NCBI GenBank assembly: GCA_037179335.1
Contig: JAKZHN010000003.1
Location: forward strand, 1,922,001-1,986,000
Length of the DNA: 64,000 bases
Source: Cyclaneusma minus
Taxonomy: Eukaryota; Ascomycota; Leotiomycetes; Marthamycetales; Marthamycetaceae
Direction: 5' to 3'
Position numbers and translations under genes: made by a program. The notes below the pieces were generated by a model. It saw nothing but the letters and a program-made list of their open reading frames with translations. It was not told the origin of the DNA and did no database searches. Numbering within the stretch: position 1 is the first letter of the stretch; each line of letters starts with the position of its first letter. Shown here one piece after another: positions 53,633 to 64,000 of the stretch.

Positions 53633-55414
53633 CTAGTCAAGCCTGATCTCTGCAACGTCGTCCTCGTCCTCGTCATCGACGTTGACTTCGATGACTTCTG
53701 GCGGGTTGGCGGCTTCGTCGTTGTCCAGTTGGACTTCGCCGAGGTCGATGATCCTTGGAACTTCGCCGTCGTCTGGGCCGGCTTGCTGGTTTTTTTGCTG
53801 GTCTTCCGCGGCTTGTATGCGGTTGTCTACCTGGGGTTCGCCGGCGTTGAGGACTGGGATTACGCCGGGGGCTGGGACTGGGGCTCCGTCGTCGGAGTCG
53901 TCGTCTGAGCTGTCGTCCGAGCCGCCGTCCGAGCCGTTGTCTGAGCCGTTGTCTGAGCCGGCTTCTTCATCTATGGCTTCCAGGGCTTGCCGGTTGCCTG
54001 CCGGGTTTAGCAGGTTGTTTAGCCGCTGTTGCAGGTTTTGCAAGTTTTGCTGGCGGGCTTCAAACGCGGCTTGCTGAGCTTGCTGGGCGTCATGAGCTAG
54101 CACGGCTTGCAGCTGGGCTTGCAGCTGGGCTTCCGCTTCCCGGTCCCGGCGGTCCGCCTCGGCTTCTTGGTCCGCCTCGGCTTCTTGGTCCTCCTCGGCT
54201 TCTTGGTCCGCCTCGGCTTCTTCGAAGACAAGCTGACGGTACTCGGGTCCGCCCTCTTGCTCGTCTTCCAGATCTTCATTGCCATCGACGTTGCCGTCTT
54301 CGGGAACACGAGGAGGACCTTGCCTGTTGAAGCCCATATCGGTCAGGATAGAAACCAGGAGTGGCACGAGCATCAAAGTCAGAACCATGGCCGCCCAGGC
54401 GAGGGGGTGCTGCTGGTCTGTATCCAAGTACAAGTCCAAGTACCGAAGAGCCTCGTAGCAGAAGAATAGACCGACCAAGAACCAGATAACTTTGAGAACT
54501 TTGAGGAGGCCACCCCACGGCACACCAGGGAAGATGCCAGGAGTTATCGCTTCCAAAGCCTCCTCCAGATCCCAAAACATTTCAGGAAACAGTGTAGTTT
54601 CCGCAACCCCATTGCGGATGTTCGTGGTGGGGGGAAACGTGAAGTAGATCACGTTCCTACAGAGGGGGCCAGGGGCGGAACGTGCATTTGTCGTCTCAGA
54701 TAGCTTCTCCAGAATCCACGATTCTATGCAACTTTGTCCGAAGACGTGGTCGCAGACGGGATAGCGGACAGGACGGTGGCAGTGGCGAGCCTGGTTGGGG
54801 TTGAAAGACTCCAGACAAATTCCGCAGGTCTGCTCCTCAGCTATCAGGGCAGGCAGATCAGCCGGTAACATCGCCACGAATCGCGGCGGGTCTGTCCGTA
54901 CCGGGCGAACGTAGGGGTCGCTTGGGTAAGGTTCATTGAAGATGTAGAGTCGTTCGCTATCAGGAAGCCCCCTCTCCACCTGCCTAGTGCAGACTCTCGC
55001 TACTTCGCGCTCCCAGGCCTGCTGGAGCCCCTTCGCAAGAGTGAGCTCGGATGGATCCCAAGCGTCAGGGAGAGGTGTCAGACCCCCCAATCTGAACTGG
55101 CGGGAACAGTAAAATGCCTGAACACGCCGATAATTGTTGATATCCGGGGGTTGGTCTTGAAGTCGTCGGCCGAGTACTAGGCACCGGGAAGGTCTCACAC
55201 TTAGCCAGACATCTATTTGCCTAAACACATTGAGCAAAGCAGTCACAGGACCGAAGTGAGGCCCTTGCTGGCAGTAGGGACATACTCCAGCCTTAGGCAG
55301 TTCCGTGATGAGTGCCTCGTGTGTCTTCACGCAGTGGCTGTTGATAGTGGGGGCAACGTATGCCAGCTTGTGGGGACAGCCCTGGTAGGATCTCACTCTG
55401 AGTTGGATACACAT
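53633..55414 (-). CDS. RING-type zinc finger membrane protein, 593 aa
   Basis: Single exon. N-terminal Cys/His cluster (CPHKLAYV, GVCPYCQQG). Residues about 204-260: RING-like site with CGICLESFNPNQ, HCHRPVRYPVCDHVFGQ, SCIESWI, and a late Cys (GPLCRN), as in fungal RING E3 ligases. Two hydrophobic segments at about 310-332 (LKVIWFLVGLFFCYEALRYL) and 344-366 (AAMVLTLMLVPLLVSILTDM) suggest a membrane hairpin. The C-terminal half is acidic and repetitive: (DQEAEA)n, Gln-rich coiled coil, GSDNGSDNGSD, and a final Asp/Glu-rich tail. Ubiquitin-ligase function at a membrane is inferred from the RING and the segments; substrate unknown. Confidence 0.78.
   Translation of the reverse strand: MCIQLRVRSYQGCPHKLAYVAPTINSHCVKTHEALITELPKAGVCPYCQQGPHFGPVTALLNVFRQIDVWLSVRPSRCLVLGRRLQDQPPDINNYRRVQAFYCSRQFRLGGLTPLPDAWDPSELTLAKGLQQAWEREVARVCTRQVERGLPDSERLYIFNEPYPSDPYVRPVRTDPPRFVAMLPADLPALIAEEQTCGICLESFNPNQARHCHRPVRYPVCDHVFGQSCIESWILEKLSETTNARSAPGPLCRNVIYFTFPPTTNIRNGVAETTLFPEMFWDLEEALEAITPGIFPGVPWGGLLKVLKVIWFLVGLFFCYEALRYLDLYLDTDQQHPLAWAAMVLTLMLVPLLVSILTDMGFNRQGPPRVPEDGNVDGNEDLEDEQEGGPEYRQLVFEEAEADQEAEEDQEAEADQEAEADRRDREAEAQLQAQLQAVLAHDAQQAQQAAFEARQQNLQNLQQRLNNLLNPAGNRQALEAIDEEAGSDNGSDNGSDGGSDDSSDDDSDDGAPVPAPGVIPVLNAGEPQVDNRIQAAEDQQKNQQAGPDDGEVPRIIDLGEVQLDNDEAANPPEVIEVNVDDEDEDDVAEIRLD
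54156..54228 (-). repeat. 18-bp minisatellite in the RING gene
   Basis: About four copies of tcggcttcttggtccgcc (coding as DQEAEA or DQEAEE). In-frame, so copy number can vary without breaking the protein. Confidence 0.8.
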
Positions 55415-56555
55415 TCTGACCGGCAGATAGGTGTGTAGTTGGAAGTTTGAAGGTAGGGCGTGAAAGGATGTGGGCGAGAGAGAGAGAGAGACCGGGTATA
55501 GGATGGGTTGGGGTTGGAACGAGGGTTGGTTTTGAAAATGGGTTGAAGGGTTGAATAGAGAGTTGATGGATGTATGGTGTCCGGCTCACCCACTGAATAT
55601 ATACTGCTCAATTCTCGATCTCGTCGCATTGTCCAGAGACTGAAGAGACCTTGTCCCATGGCATACCAGCGTACAAAAGACGATTGTTCAATCCTTGTAA
55701 CAAAAGCATTGTCGTGGAAAATGTCGTTAATTAAAAACCTCCGACCGTGCTTTGTCGAAGGCGGCACAGAATTAGCAACAATCCCCACAATTCCTAGCAA
55801 TCCTTTGTCGACGACTCAAAGCATCGAGAAAGAGAGTATGAACAAATCGAGAACAAACAAAAAGACCCGAGAATGAAGGCAAAGGAGGGAAGCAAATCAG
55901 CGTAGCGCGTAGTCCATTGGTTGTGCGATAAGCGGTCTGCTTTCATGCATTATTTTGGCAGCTGAGTTCTTGGATATGTCGGAATCGAGTGTTGTATCGA
56001 CTCGAGCACACTGTCATGATGATGGGGAACCACAGTGTGTCGAGTATGCGCACGAGTGGCTACCTAGTTGCCGTGGTTGACATGGAGTGGTAGTTGTTGT
56101 GGAGAGAAGAGGAAGGGCCGGTGGCGTGGTGAAATCACTCAATTGCCCCAAATGCCAAGCCGGTTGGCTTGCTGCCTGAGGCGGCGAGCTCCCCGTCAAT
56201 GAGTCCACATAACACATCTGAAGCTACACTTTTGTTTGGAGAATTTATAGAAATCCAAAAGATTTGAAATTCCTAAATCCTGAAGACTAGTATTCTAGTG
56301 GTATCTAACGTTGTCTATATTACAATATATATGGTCTACGCAATATGCATCCCTAACGCTATATAAGCCGTGCCCCTAAACCCTAGTATATACATCCGAA
56401 AGCCCCCTCCCCGCCCAATCCCCCACTCCCCAAATCCCACACCTCACCAACACCTGCCCATCCTCCTCCTCCGCAGCTTCTCCTTAGCTTCTCCTTACCT
56501 CCCACCTCCCCTCCATCCACTTCATCCACGTCCCCCACCCTATTCCCCCCATCCC
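55415..56555. other. Intergenic
   Basis: No gene supported. Contains a (ga)n stretch at about 55473-55492, probably in the promoter or leader of the RING gene. Confidence 0.4.
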
Positions 56556-57936
56556 CTAAACAGCAGCAGCCCCAACCGTCGAATTCGCCAACATCGCCAA
56601 ATACAAATTCTCCTCACTAAACAAAAACAACTCTCCCTCTGGGCCCAACACGAAGTTAGCAGCGCCCTCCTCCACCTTCACCTTCCCCAACAACTCCCCT
56701 CCCGCACTCCACACATTAACCCCATCCCCACACCCGCCATACACATTCCCCTTCATATCGACCTTAATCCCATCCACAATCCCCTCTTCCGGCAGAGCAA
56801 AAACCCTCTTGTTCGCCAAGAAAACACCGCCGTTAATATTTTGCACATCGTAGGCATAGATGGTGCGGGCAAGGGTCTGCGTAGCATTGTCAGTGCCAGA
56901 GCCGTCAGTGATGTAACAGATTGATTCGTCGGGGGAGAAGGTGATGCCGTTAGGATGACCAAGGCCGTCGGCGACGACGCGGATGCTGCCGGTAGAGGGG
57001 TCGTAGCGGTAGGTTTGGGCGGGGAGTTGGGGGGCTGGGCGGATGTCTTGGGAGTAGCCGTAGGGGGGGTCGGTGAACCAGATGGCGCCGTCGGAGGTGA
57101 CGTGGGCGTCGTTGAGGGAGTTGAAGGGGATGCCGTAGTAGGAGTCGATGAGGGCGTAGGTGTTGTTGGGGGAGCTGGCGTTCATGCTGTGGGGTGGTTA
57201 GTTACAGAGCTGGTTTTTGCAGAATGGGGATGTGGCAAGGGATGGGGGGAGATGACATTGGGATGAGGGGATATGGTGAGGGGAGGGGAGCTGAGCAGGA
57301 AATTTGGGGGTGGAGTGTGGATTGGTGGATGAGGATGCTTTGGGACTTTTTATCTTTATAGGGACTTACTAGACGATGGCACCGTTGGTGTTCAGGTCAC
57401 CCTGAGCGGTAAAGATCACACCGTCTTTGTATGCATAGCCACCGTTGGCCAAGACGATATCGACAGGTCCAGAGGGCTCGATAGTCTCATATACCCAGGT
57501 GCCATTGTTGGCTTGGGAGACTTTGCCGATGTAGACAGTTTTGTTGTTGCTCTCCGGCGAGGGTTCGGTGGTATTGATCTGGTTTGAAGTCACAAAGAAC
57601 ATCGGCTCTGGCGAATCTAACCAGATTCCAGCCTCGTGGAACCTGGCCTCAACGTCATTGGCGACGATGGTGTCGAAGGTGGGGTTGGGTCCGATGATGT
57701 CGTCGAAGCGGCGGTCGTAGACTTGGAAAGGCGCGGTGCTGTTTATGCTGGAGTATTTGGTGTAGGAAGCCACTTGGGAGCTGGTGACATACTGATTATG
57801 GAATTAGTATTCATGCAATCAATGAAACACGAATATGATTATGAGAGACTGAACTTACATTGACAAGGCTGCTATCTTGAGAGTAAACGACAGGAAGCAG
57901 AGCCAAAGCGGCCACTGCAGATTTGAAACTCGACAT
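56556..57936 (-). CDS. Secreted SMP-30/gluconolactonase-like protein, 376 aa
   Basis: Exons 57936-57859, 57791-57370 and 57186-56556 (introns 67 and 183 nt) join phase-correctly. A signal peptide is evident (MSSFKSAVAALALLPVVYSQ, cleavage about residue 19). Motifs of the six-bladed SMP-30 propeller are present: SLNDAHVTSDGAIWFTDPPY, GLGHPNGITFSPDE, VDGIKVDMKGNVYGGCGDGV. In this family Asn/Asp and Glu residues in these loops bind a metal and support lactone hydrolysis. Several N-glycosylation sequons (NST, NNT, NAT) fit secretion. The substrate is unknown. The exon 2-3 junction splits a Tyr codon. Confidence 0.88.
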
Positions 57937-59030
57937 CTTTCTAGCAAACTCCGTAGACTCCCAAAACTTGACGACAGAAAGCGAAAGGAAGCAGAAACAA
58001 AAGAGAGAACGGTTCCCCACCAATATGTATGGCCTCTGGGCCAGCTCCCCCGCGCATTCCAGTCCCAACCATGCACGTGGTGAGATTGAATGAGGTTCTC
58101 CATCTTAAAGGAGAAGTAAGCAATCTGACCGACAAAGCGTCATAAGCATCATCTTGCGTAGAGCTTGACCATCTAGCATCCTTGGCCGACACTATGTGTG
58201 AGGCAAATTCAATGACAGTGGAGTTGCATCCAGACATAAGATGCTTGGCGGGAGACCGAGACACGAGTGCCGAGTCGCACAATTTAAACTTTCGCTGCCG
58301 GCTTAACTTTAGTCCAGTCAGCCTCATGGCGGTGCTTCTCCTTTTTACATGTAGTGCCTCAACACCATCTCCCACGCCGATGCCATAACGGTTGCCAGTG
58401 ATCGATTCGATTTCGCGCTGTCTTTATTCAATCTCCGAAGGCGTATCGTTGGCACAAGATTCCTTTGGAGGAAAACCCCCCCAGATCTCAAGTCTCTCGG
58501 CCAATGAACTCATCATTCGTCCTTTCAAGCGTCGGCTTTCTGTCGACACCAGAGAATCGAGTCCAGTTGTTTGGGACGGTATCGAGCCTGCTCGTTACAG
58601 CATCTTCAAAGCACCATCCAGCTCCGATCCTGTCGTCTTCAATTCCAACAACCAATTGATAGCCGGGCTTTCTCCGGCTCGAAGATCGTCGTGTTATTAT
58701 TAGACGTGGAGTTGTGCCACCAAGATCTCTTGGCCGAATCCCAGGGACAGTGGACTTGACTCGTGGCTGACGATGCAGCTTTCAAGACGACGGGGAGGAC
58801 TTCATGTTGCTGCGATCTTGCGACATTTCACTCCAGGTGCGCCAGGGACTACCACCCCCTAAAGGAAGAACTGATTCGATTTCCATCTATCTACATACTG
58901 CTTCCCCCAGCAAGAGTCTACCACCATCTCTTTTTTTCTCCACGGTATGCTATCCGTGGCCCCTTTTCTCCGCATCCCACTCACTTCATCCCAATCCCCA
59001 TCCCCTCCCCCTTTACCCTTATTCACCCCC
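57937..59030. other. Intergenic
   Basis: No gene supported. Promoter of the SMP-30-like gene and 3' flank of the transporter gene. Confidence 0.4.
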
Positions 59031-61191
59031 TCAGCTAACAGTCCTCCTCGTGCCATCAATCGGACCAATGCGCCACGCCCTCAACGGCAAACTCTGCAAC
59101 TTCAACGCCGCCGGTTTAATAAATCCCACAAAAGTCACAATGCCAATAATGACACAAATCACATTCGTAATATAATATCCATCGCTTTCCATGTTACAAG
59201 TCCCGCCGCCGGCAATACAGCGCTGTTTTTCCGGTTCTAGGACGCAGCTGAAAGGAGAAGTGATTAGCGGGCCTGTGAGGCTCTTTTCTGGAGGAGGGAT
59301 GCTGGGAGGAGTGCAGGTTGCGGCGGTAAAGTAGTCGACGAGGCGGAGGATGAAGTAGCGCGGGAAGGTGCCGCCGAGGTTAGATACGCTGTTTGGGTTG
59401 TCAGTCATGTCAATCTATCATCCACACATCTACAATATGCATTCCCATATGTGCGCAAAGGAAACTCGGGAGCAGAGTAAAGGGAAAGAAAGGGGCATAG
59501 ACTGACGTAGCAAGCAAAGTCATATAAGTCCCCCCAATAACCGGATCCGCAATCCTAGCATGGAACGCGCTCACCGCCACAAACATAACCGTACTCGTAA
59601 AAGTCGAGAATATATGTTCGGCAATAATAACGAGCAAATACCAAGTCGTAACCCCCTCGGCTGGGAATATCATCACCACAATCTGCGCAATCACGGCCGC
59701 CGCAAGCCTTCCTACGAAGCCCCAGCACCAAAGTCGCATAGGCGTATACTCCGTTGACCATTTGCCCGCATAATAGCCCAAACCGATTTCAAAAGGGAAA
59801 TCGATAAGCACGGTGAGCGCGAGGTCTTCTTGCGAAAAGCCTTTGTCGATCAGCTTGAGATTTGTGACGGCGTCGTTGGCTTGGAAGCCGATTTTGGCGA
59901 TTAGGTGGATGATGATGATTGTTTGGATGTTCTTGAGCTTCAAAACGCCCCACATCACTTTGTACACGTCCCAGATTCCGTCTTCGTTTTGTGTCTTTTC
60001 TTCGCGTTTCAGCAACGCTAGACCGAGTGTTACGGCTAGGTATGCCCAGCCCCAGAATATCAGATAGCCGGAGAGTGTCCAGACGCCTACATCGGAAGGT
60101 GTGGTGCGGAACCATTTGTTGGCGAAGTCGGGGGCGTTGAGGGCGAGGAAGACGGTGTAGGACATGAACTGACCGGCTGTGAGACCGACAGTTTGCGCTG
60201 TAGATGCGTAGGATATATTGCCAGGCGAAATCAAAGTCAGCGCCCAGCCATCGACAGCTATGTCTTGTGTGGCGCACATGAAGACGAGGAAAAACCACCA
60301 GCCGGTGAATCCCCACACGCCAGCTCCGCCATCCGCAGCAGCTTTTTCAAACATGCCTTGTACATTGGCACCTAGCCAGATCATGCCAAAGCCCGAAAGC
60401 ATCTGGATCGGCAAGATCCAACTCTTCCTTCGCCCGACTTTCGGCGTCCAGCATGCATCGACGATTGGTGACCAGAGTAGCTTCAACGAATACGGATAGG
60501 ATGCTAAGCTGAATACGCCAATTTGGCTATATGACAATTTTGGCTTTAGCAGAAAGGGCACTGAGCCGGTTGCTAGGCCCATTGGCACACCTTGCAGGAA
60601 ATATAATAAGACCAGCAGCATGAAATTGCGCTGGTCTTTTTTCGAGAGCTGGAAGAAGCCATTGTTGGCGGCGATGGGTGTGTGCGGGACGGGGTCGTCG
60701 AGCGTGAAGGACTCGCGGGAGAGGAGGTTTTCGGTGACTTGGGAGGTGTCGAGGGAGGTGGTTTTGCGGCGCAGCTCGACGTGGGAATTCATGTCGTCTC
60801 CCCCGTTCCCGTTCTCCGAGCTGGAGGGGAAGGGCGAGTCGCCGGGGGGCTTTTTGAAAGCTTTGGATCGGCGGTTCCGTCGGGTACTCATCGATGTGGT
60901 GGAGTGGTCGGAGTCGGAGGGAGAGTCTTCTTCGAGAAGGGGTTTGTCCGGTTGCTCCGGAATCGAAGAACTGGAGTATACTGGCGGAGACTGACGAGCC
61001 TTTCTGGGTGATGACGGTCGACTGTTTGAAGAAGCTGGGTTCTCTGTTGCTTTCGATTCGACCAGCTTCGATGTAGCTTGATCGTCTTCGTGATGCGGAG
61101 TGCGGTGATGCAGCGGCAACAGATCAATGTCCCGATCTGAGTTGGCGGCTCGGTGCAGTGATGGAATGGTATTGGTCAGAGGGGTCGGCAT
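59031..61191 (-). CDS. Acetyl-CoA transporter, SLC33A1/AT-1 type
   Basis: Exons 61191-59507 and 59388-59031 (intron 118 nt, GTCAGT donor) give 680 aa. A Ser/Pro-rich cytosolic N terminus of about 185 aa precedes the MFS-like transporter: LLVLLYFLQGVPMGLATGSV, PFLLKPKLSYSQIGVFSLAS, YPYSLKLLWSPIVDACW, CATQDIAVDGWAL, GFSQEDLALTVLIDFPFEIG, then TVSNLGGTFPRYFILRLVDY. About 11-12 hydrophobic segments. The animal homologue moves acetyl-CoA into the ER/Golgi lumen for protein acetylation; the same role is inferred. The start is uncertain: an in-frame ATG at 61395 would add 68 residues without similarity. Confidence 0.9.
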
Positions 61192-62035
61192 CCATGTGGC
61201 TTTGTTTCTCGCACAGCAAGTTAAGACCTCGGTGGCCTTTGACTTGCTATGCGTATGTGGTGTTTTAGGAAAAGAGCTGCGTCGGACCTGCAGCCACGGC
61301 GGTTGGCACGCTAGAGCGATACTCAAGCTTAACGTGGCCTCAAAAGCGTGCGTGGAACTCGAAAGGATCAGTCGCCCACAGAGGAAAATAGGCAACTTCC
61401 AAAAGATGTCAAGAAGGATATTGTGAAGTAATGGAGAAACGCAGAATAAATGTGTTCATTATTAAGTTTCCACAGACGACAAAGTTGATACGCGTCGCAA
61501 GCTGGCTAAGGTCAAGGTCAAGAGTCAAGCTGGACTTATCAGAACAGGCGAAGCTCCCCACACGATCACTTCTAGTATGCCAAGATAATAAATACTACCA
61601 GGCGCTATTGATGGCATAGTTTCTCAATGTTGAGTATTAGTATTTCCCTAATTACAGAACGAGTGCCCAACATCCAGAATGACTATTTCCACGTCTTTTC
61701 TTGGGATCCCGAGTTACCTGTCAGAGGTCGCTTTACTTACTGTATGTTCCTGAACTACAAAACCCAGAGTAAAATCATCGTTTCGCTTCCTTGCTTTGAA
61801 CGATACAAATTGTCCGATTGTCCAATCTGTGTGTACTACTGTAATTTATAAAAAGACGTTAGGTTGGACGCGGCTCTGTTGAAGTACCGGATTCAAACAA
61901 GTCTTCGTGACGCGACCTCCGTGCTTAGTCATCTTCATTATCGCAAAACCAAAGTAAACAATCGCCAGCATCGTCGTCGCATCGCATCAACTTTCTTTCG
62001 CCCACCCATTGCGCAACATTCATAGCAGCATCACT
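61192..62035. other. Divergent promoter region
   Basis: No gene supported. Lies between the start codons of the transporter (-) and the CENP-O-like gene (+). Confidence 0.4.
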
Positions 62036-63069
62036 ATGGCTGCCAATCCTGCAGACCCGGCCATGGATGTGGACGAGAACGACGACCTCGACGAGGAGAT
62101 CGAGGTGCTCAAAGCGCGAGGTAAGCTGTTTCAATCCCTCTTTCCATCGCAGACCAAGCTAACACCAGCACAGTCGCAGCACTCAAAGCCCGCCGCGCAG
62201 TCGTCGCAACCAACATCCTCGCCTCGCGCTCCACCCAAGCAACCCTCTCCCGTCTACGCGCTACAATAGCAGGACCTCTCTCCCCAAAACCTACCCCCAC
62301 CGCCTCCCTCCCCCCCTCCACCCAAAACCCCTCCGACACCAACCCCCTCCACCAATCCCTCCTCACCCACTCCTCCGCCCAAGCAGCCCACAACACCGAA
62401 TGTCTCTACCGCACCTGCGCCGGCCTCACCACCTTCAAGATCCGCGACCCGGACCCGTACGCCGTCGACTCTGGCAACATTCTCGGTCTCCGCATCGAAG
62501 CCTTTGGCAATTTCCGCTACGTGCGTCCCTACTACGTATTCTTGAACAAACCGTACCAGAATTCCCCCAATACAACACATGTACTGCGGATTCATAGACA
62601 TACGGTTCCGCCTTGTATACCGCTTGCTGCGCTGGCGGCAAAGTATTTGCCCCAGCCGAAACATGGAGTGCAGCAAGGGAATGGGCAGGAGGAGGAGGTG
62701 CAAAAAGTGAGGAAGCAGGATTTTGTGAAGTTTGCGAAGGCGCTGAGGAGGGAGTGCCAGAATTATCATAATCGCAAGAGGGCGATTGTTGCCATGCAGC
62801 AGGTGCTAGGACTAGATGATAAGAAGGGTAAGGGGAAGAGGAAAGATTCGGGGGTTTTGGCTGTGGAGATTGTAGATGCGGAGGCGAGACAAGTCAGGAT
62901 TGAATGGGAGGATGGGAGGATTGGGAGGGCGTATATTAGTGTCGGGGGAAATGTGCTGAAGGCGGTGGTTATTGGGGAGGAGGGGAGGGATAGGAGGACC
63001 GAGAGGGTGATCTTGGGGGGTGATAGGCGGATTGAGGGGTTGGCGGAGAGGATTCTGGGGGATGCGTAG
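62036..63069 (+). CDS. CENP-O/Mcm21-family kinetochore subunit
   Basis: Exons 62036-62120 and 62174-63069 (53-nt intron, GCTAAC branch site) give 326 aa. An acidic N terminus and a short coiled coil (DDLDEEIEVLKA, VAALKARRAVVAT) lead into the conserved core: NTECLYRTCAGLTTFKIRDP, AVDSGNILGLRIEAFGNF, RPYYVFLNKP, LRIHRHTVPPCIPLAALAAK, and KFAKALRRECQNYHNRK. This is the pattern of CENP-O (Mcm21 in budding yeast, Mal2 in fission yeast), a subunit of the COMA part of the inner kinetochore. The C-terminal part is Gly/Arg-rich beta sequence. The assignment rests on recalled motifs. Confidence 0.82.
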
Positions 63070-64000
63070 GGGTTTGGAATGGGAGTTTTCGCACGTGTTG
63101 CTGGTGGCATTGGGATTGGAGTTCTGGCGAGGTTGCTTTCTTGCTTGCTTTCGACGATACCCTCTCACGCGTTATCATGGCGCTTTGTCAGTCAATAATG
63201 CTATGTCTGGCTTTTTTCTGTTGGTCTTCTGTGCTCAGACTACGGGATTCAGCAAGCTGTATACCTCTACCTTAAGGAATCACAGAACATTACACGAGCA
63301 CTATTTCGCGTCCATTTCAAGAATCCACGATAAAAGACGCTGGTTCTGGATCGTCTTAGTGAGCTTCTTCGAACTTCGAAGTTTTTTGCAAGAAAACCAT
63401 ACGGTCACCTCACTTCAGGCTTTTCGGTGTTCTGCCAGCGCCTCTCCGATATCGCCCCAACCACCCAAAACTTTTTCTCCATCGTCAGTCCAACTTTGCA
63501 TCACCGCTCCACACCATCGCCACGATCCCAGATTCCCATTACCAATGCTATGAATTTCGCACTTTGCGACTGGACTGGCTAGCCTTGGCACCACGGGAAT
63601 TTTTTACAATTCTTCGACCATGCGAGGAATCTGGTGAGCCAAAGGTTGGGCGACGTCGGCCAAGTGACCCAACGACCATGGTAGGTTTTTCTTTGGTTCA
63701 GACCACAAGCTGCAGTTGCCTGCTCAACATACCGTGTTGGACTCTTTTCCCTCCAGTGTTGATTCGCCCATTTCGTGCGTGTTTTTTTTTTTTTTTCCTC
63801 CTTTGCCGCATAGCTGCGGGCGCGTCGAGACTAGTTTCTCACACATCAACGGTTCCGGGTGCGAGTTTTCGCACGGCTTTTGCGACACTGAGAACCTGAG
63901 AGGAATATTGGATATCAACTCTTTGAAAATTTGGAATATCGACATCTTACAAGTTTCGAAAGCCCGCGATCGCCTGTACCTAGGCGACGGAGCGCGCACA
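63070..64000. other. Right-hand end, no gene seen
   Basis: No credible gene. A run of 17 T occurs at about 63783-63799. Frames on both strands are short and low in coding character. Confidence 0.35.

Noticed and set aside
1..64000. CRISPR arrays, tRNA genes, 5S rRNA, secondary-metabolite cluster
   Set aside because: No regular repeat-spacer pattern, no cloverleaf with T-loop and acceptor that I could pair by eye, and no synthase-type genes. A tRNAscan run would settle the tRNA point.

Overview
The window is nuclear DNA from a filamentous ascomycete (Pezizomycotina). The signs are 53-120 nt spliceosomal introns with GTRNGT donors, CTRAC branch sites and YAG acceptors, a U2 snRNA whose GTAGTA would pair with those branch sites, and ordinary fungal housekeeping genes: ATG29, a CENP-O/Mcm21-type kinetochore subunit, a SLC33A1-type acetyl-CoA transporter and an SMP-30-like secreted protein. 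Class or genus cannot be fixed from the sequence alone. Both strands were read; exon limits come from splice signals, phase agreement and paralogue comparison.

Region 1 (about 2.6-21.8 kb) is the striking part. Ten members of one protein family lie head to tail on the + strand, starting at 2677, 4466, 6127, 8324, 11947, 13654, 15940, 17588, 18642 and 20692. I do not recognise the family. Its layout is an N-terminal module (D-A-x-x-L-G-x-G-x-Y/F-x-x-G-x-F-x-P, then W-P-x-x-P), a lysine/arginine cluster, a short F-x-K-A-F-Y-G-T-P motif in several members, and a C-terminal helical module. Members 1, 3, 4 and 10 are open from end to end. Members 2, 6 and 9 hold in-frame TAG codons with conserved coding sequence beyond. 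Members 5 and 8 change frame part-way and member 7 is clearly broken. A 232-bp solo LTR with a GATCG target duplication sits inside the array. Upstream (0.5-2.05 kb) are eroded coding remnants.

Region 2 (22.5-39.1 kb) is accessory. It holds a six-exon cysteine-rich protein and a second copy truncated against a very AT-rich block, a three-exon conserved protein of 862 aa, a 95-aa protein, an F-box-like gene with a GC-AG intron, a 647-bp TA-flanked inverted-repeat element (MITE), a gene with an internal repeat, and a gene built of two tandem modules that each carry an intron at the same place.

Region 3 (39.7-46.8 kb) holds two neighbouring proteins with N-myristoylation signals and zinc-binding cysteine clusters, a diverged tandem pair of coiled-coil proteins, and ATG29. 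Region 4 (46.9-53.6 kb) is mostly gene-poor, with a family of about 36-bp repeats in both orientations at 47.3-49.0 kb, the U2 snRNA gene and one tentative small gene. Region 5 (53.6-63.1 kb) is conventional: a RING/membrane protein, the SMP-30-like protein, the acetyl-CoA transporter and the CENP-O-like subunit.

The genes do not form a metabolic cluster. The theme of the left half is local duplication and decay, with mobile-element scars. The right half looks like stable core genome.
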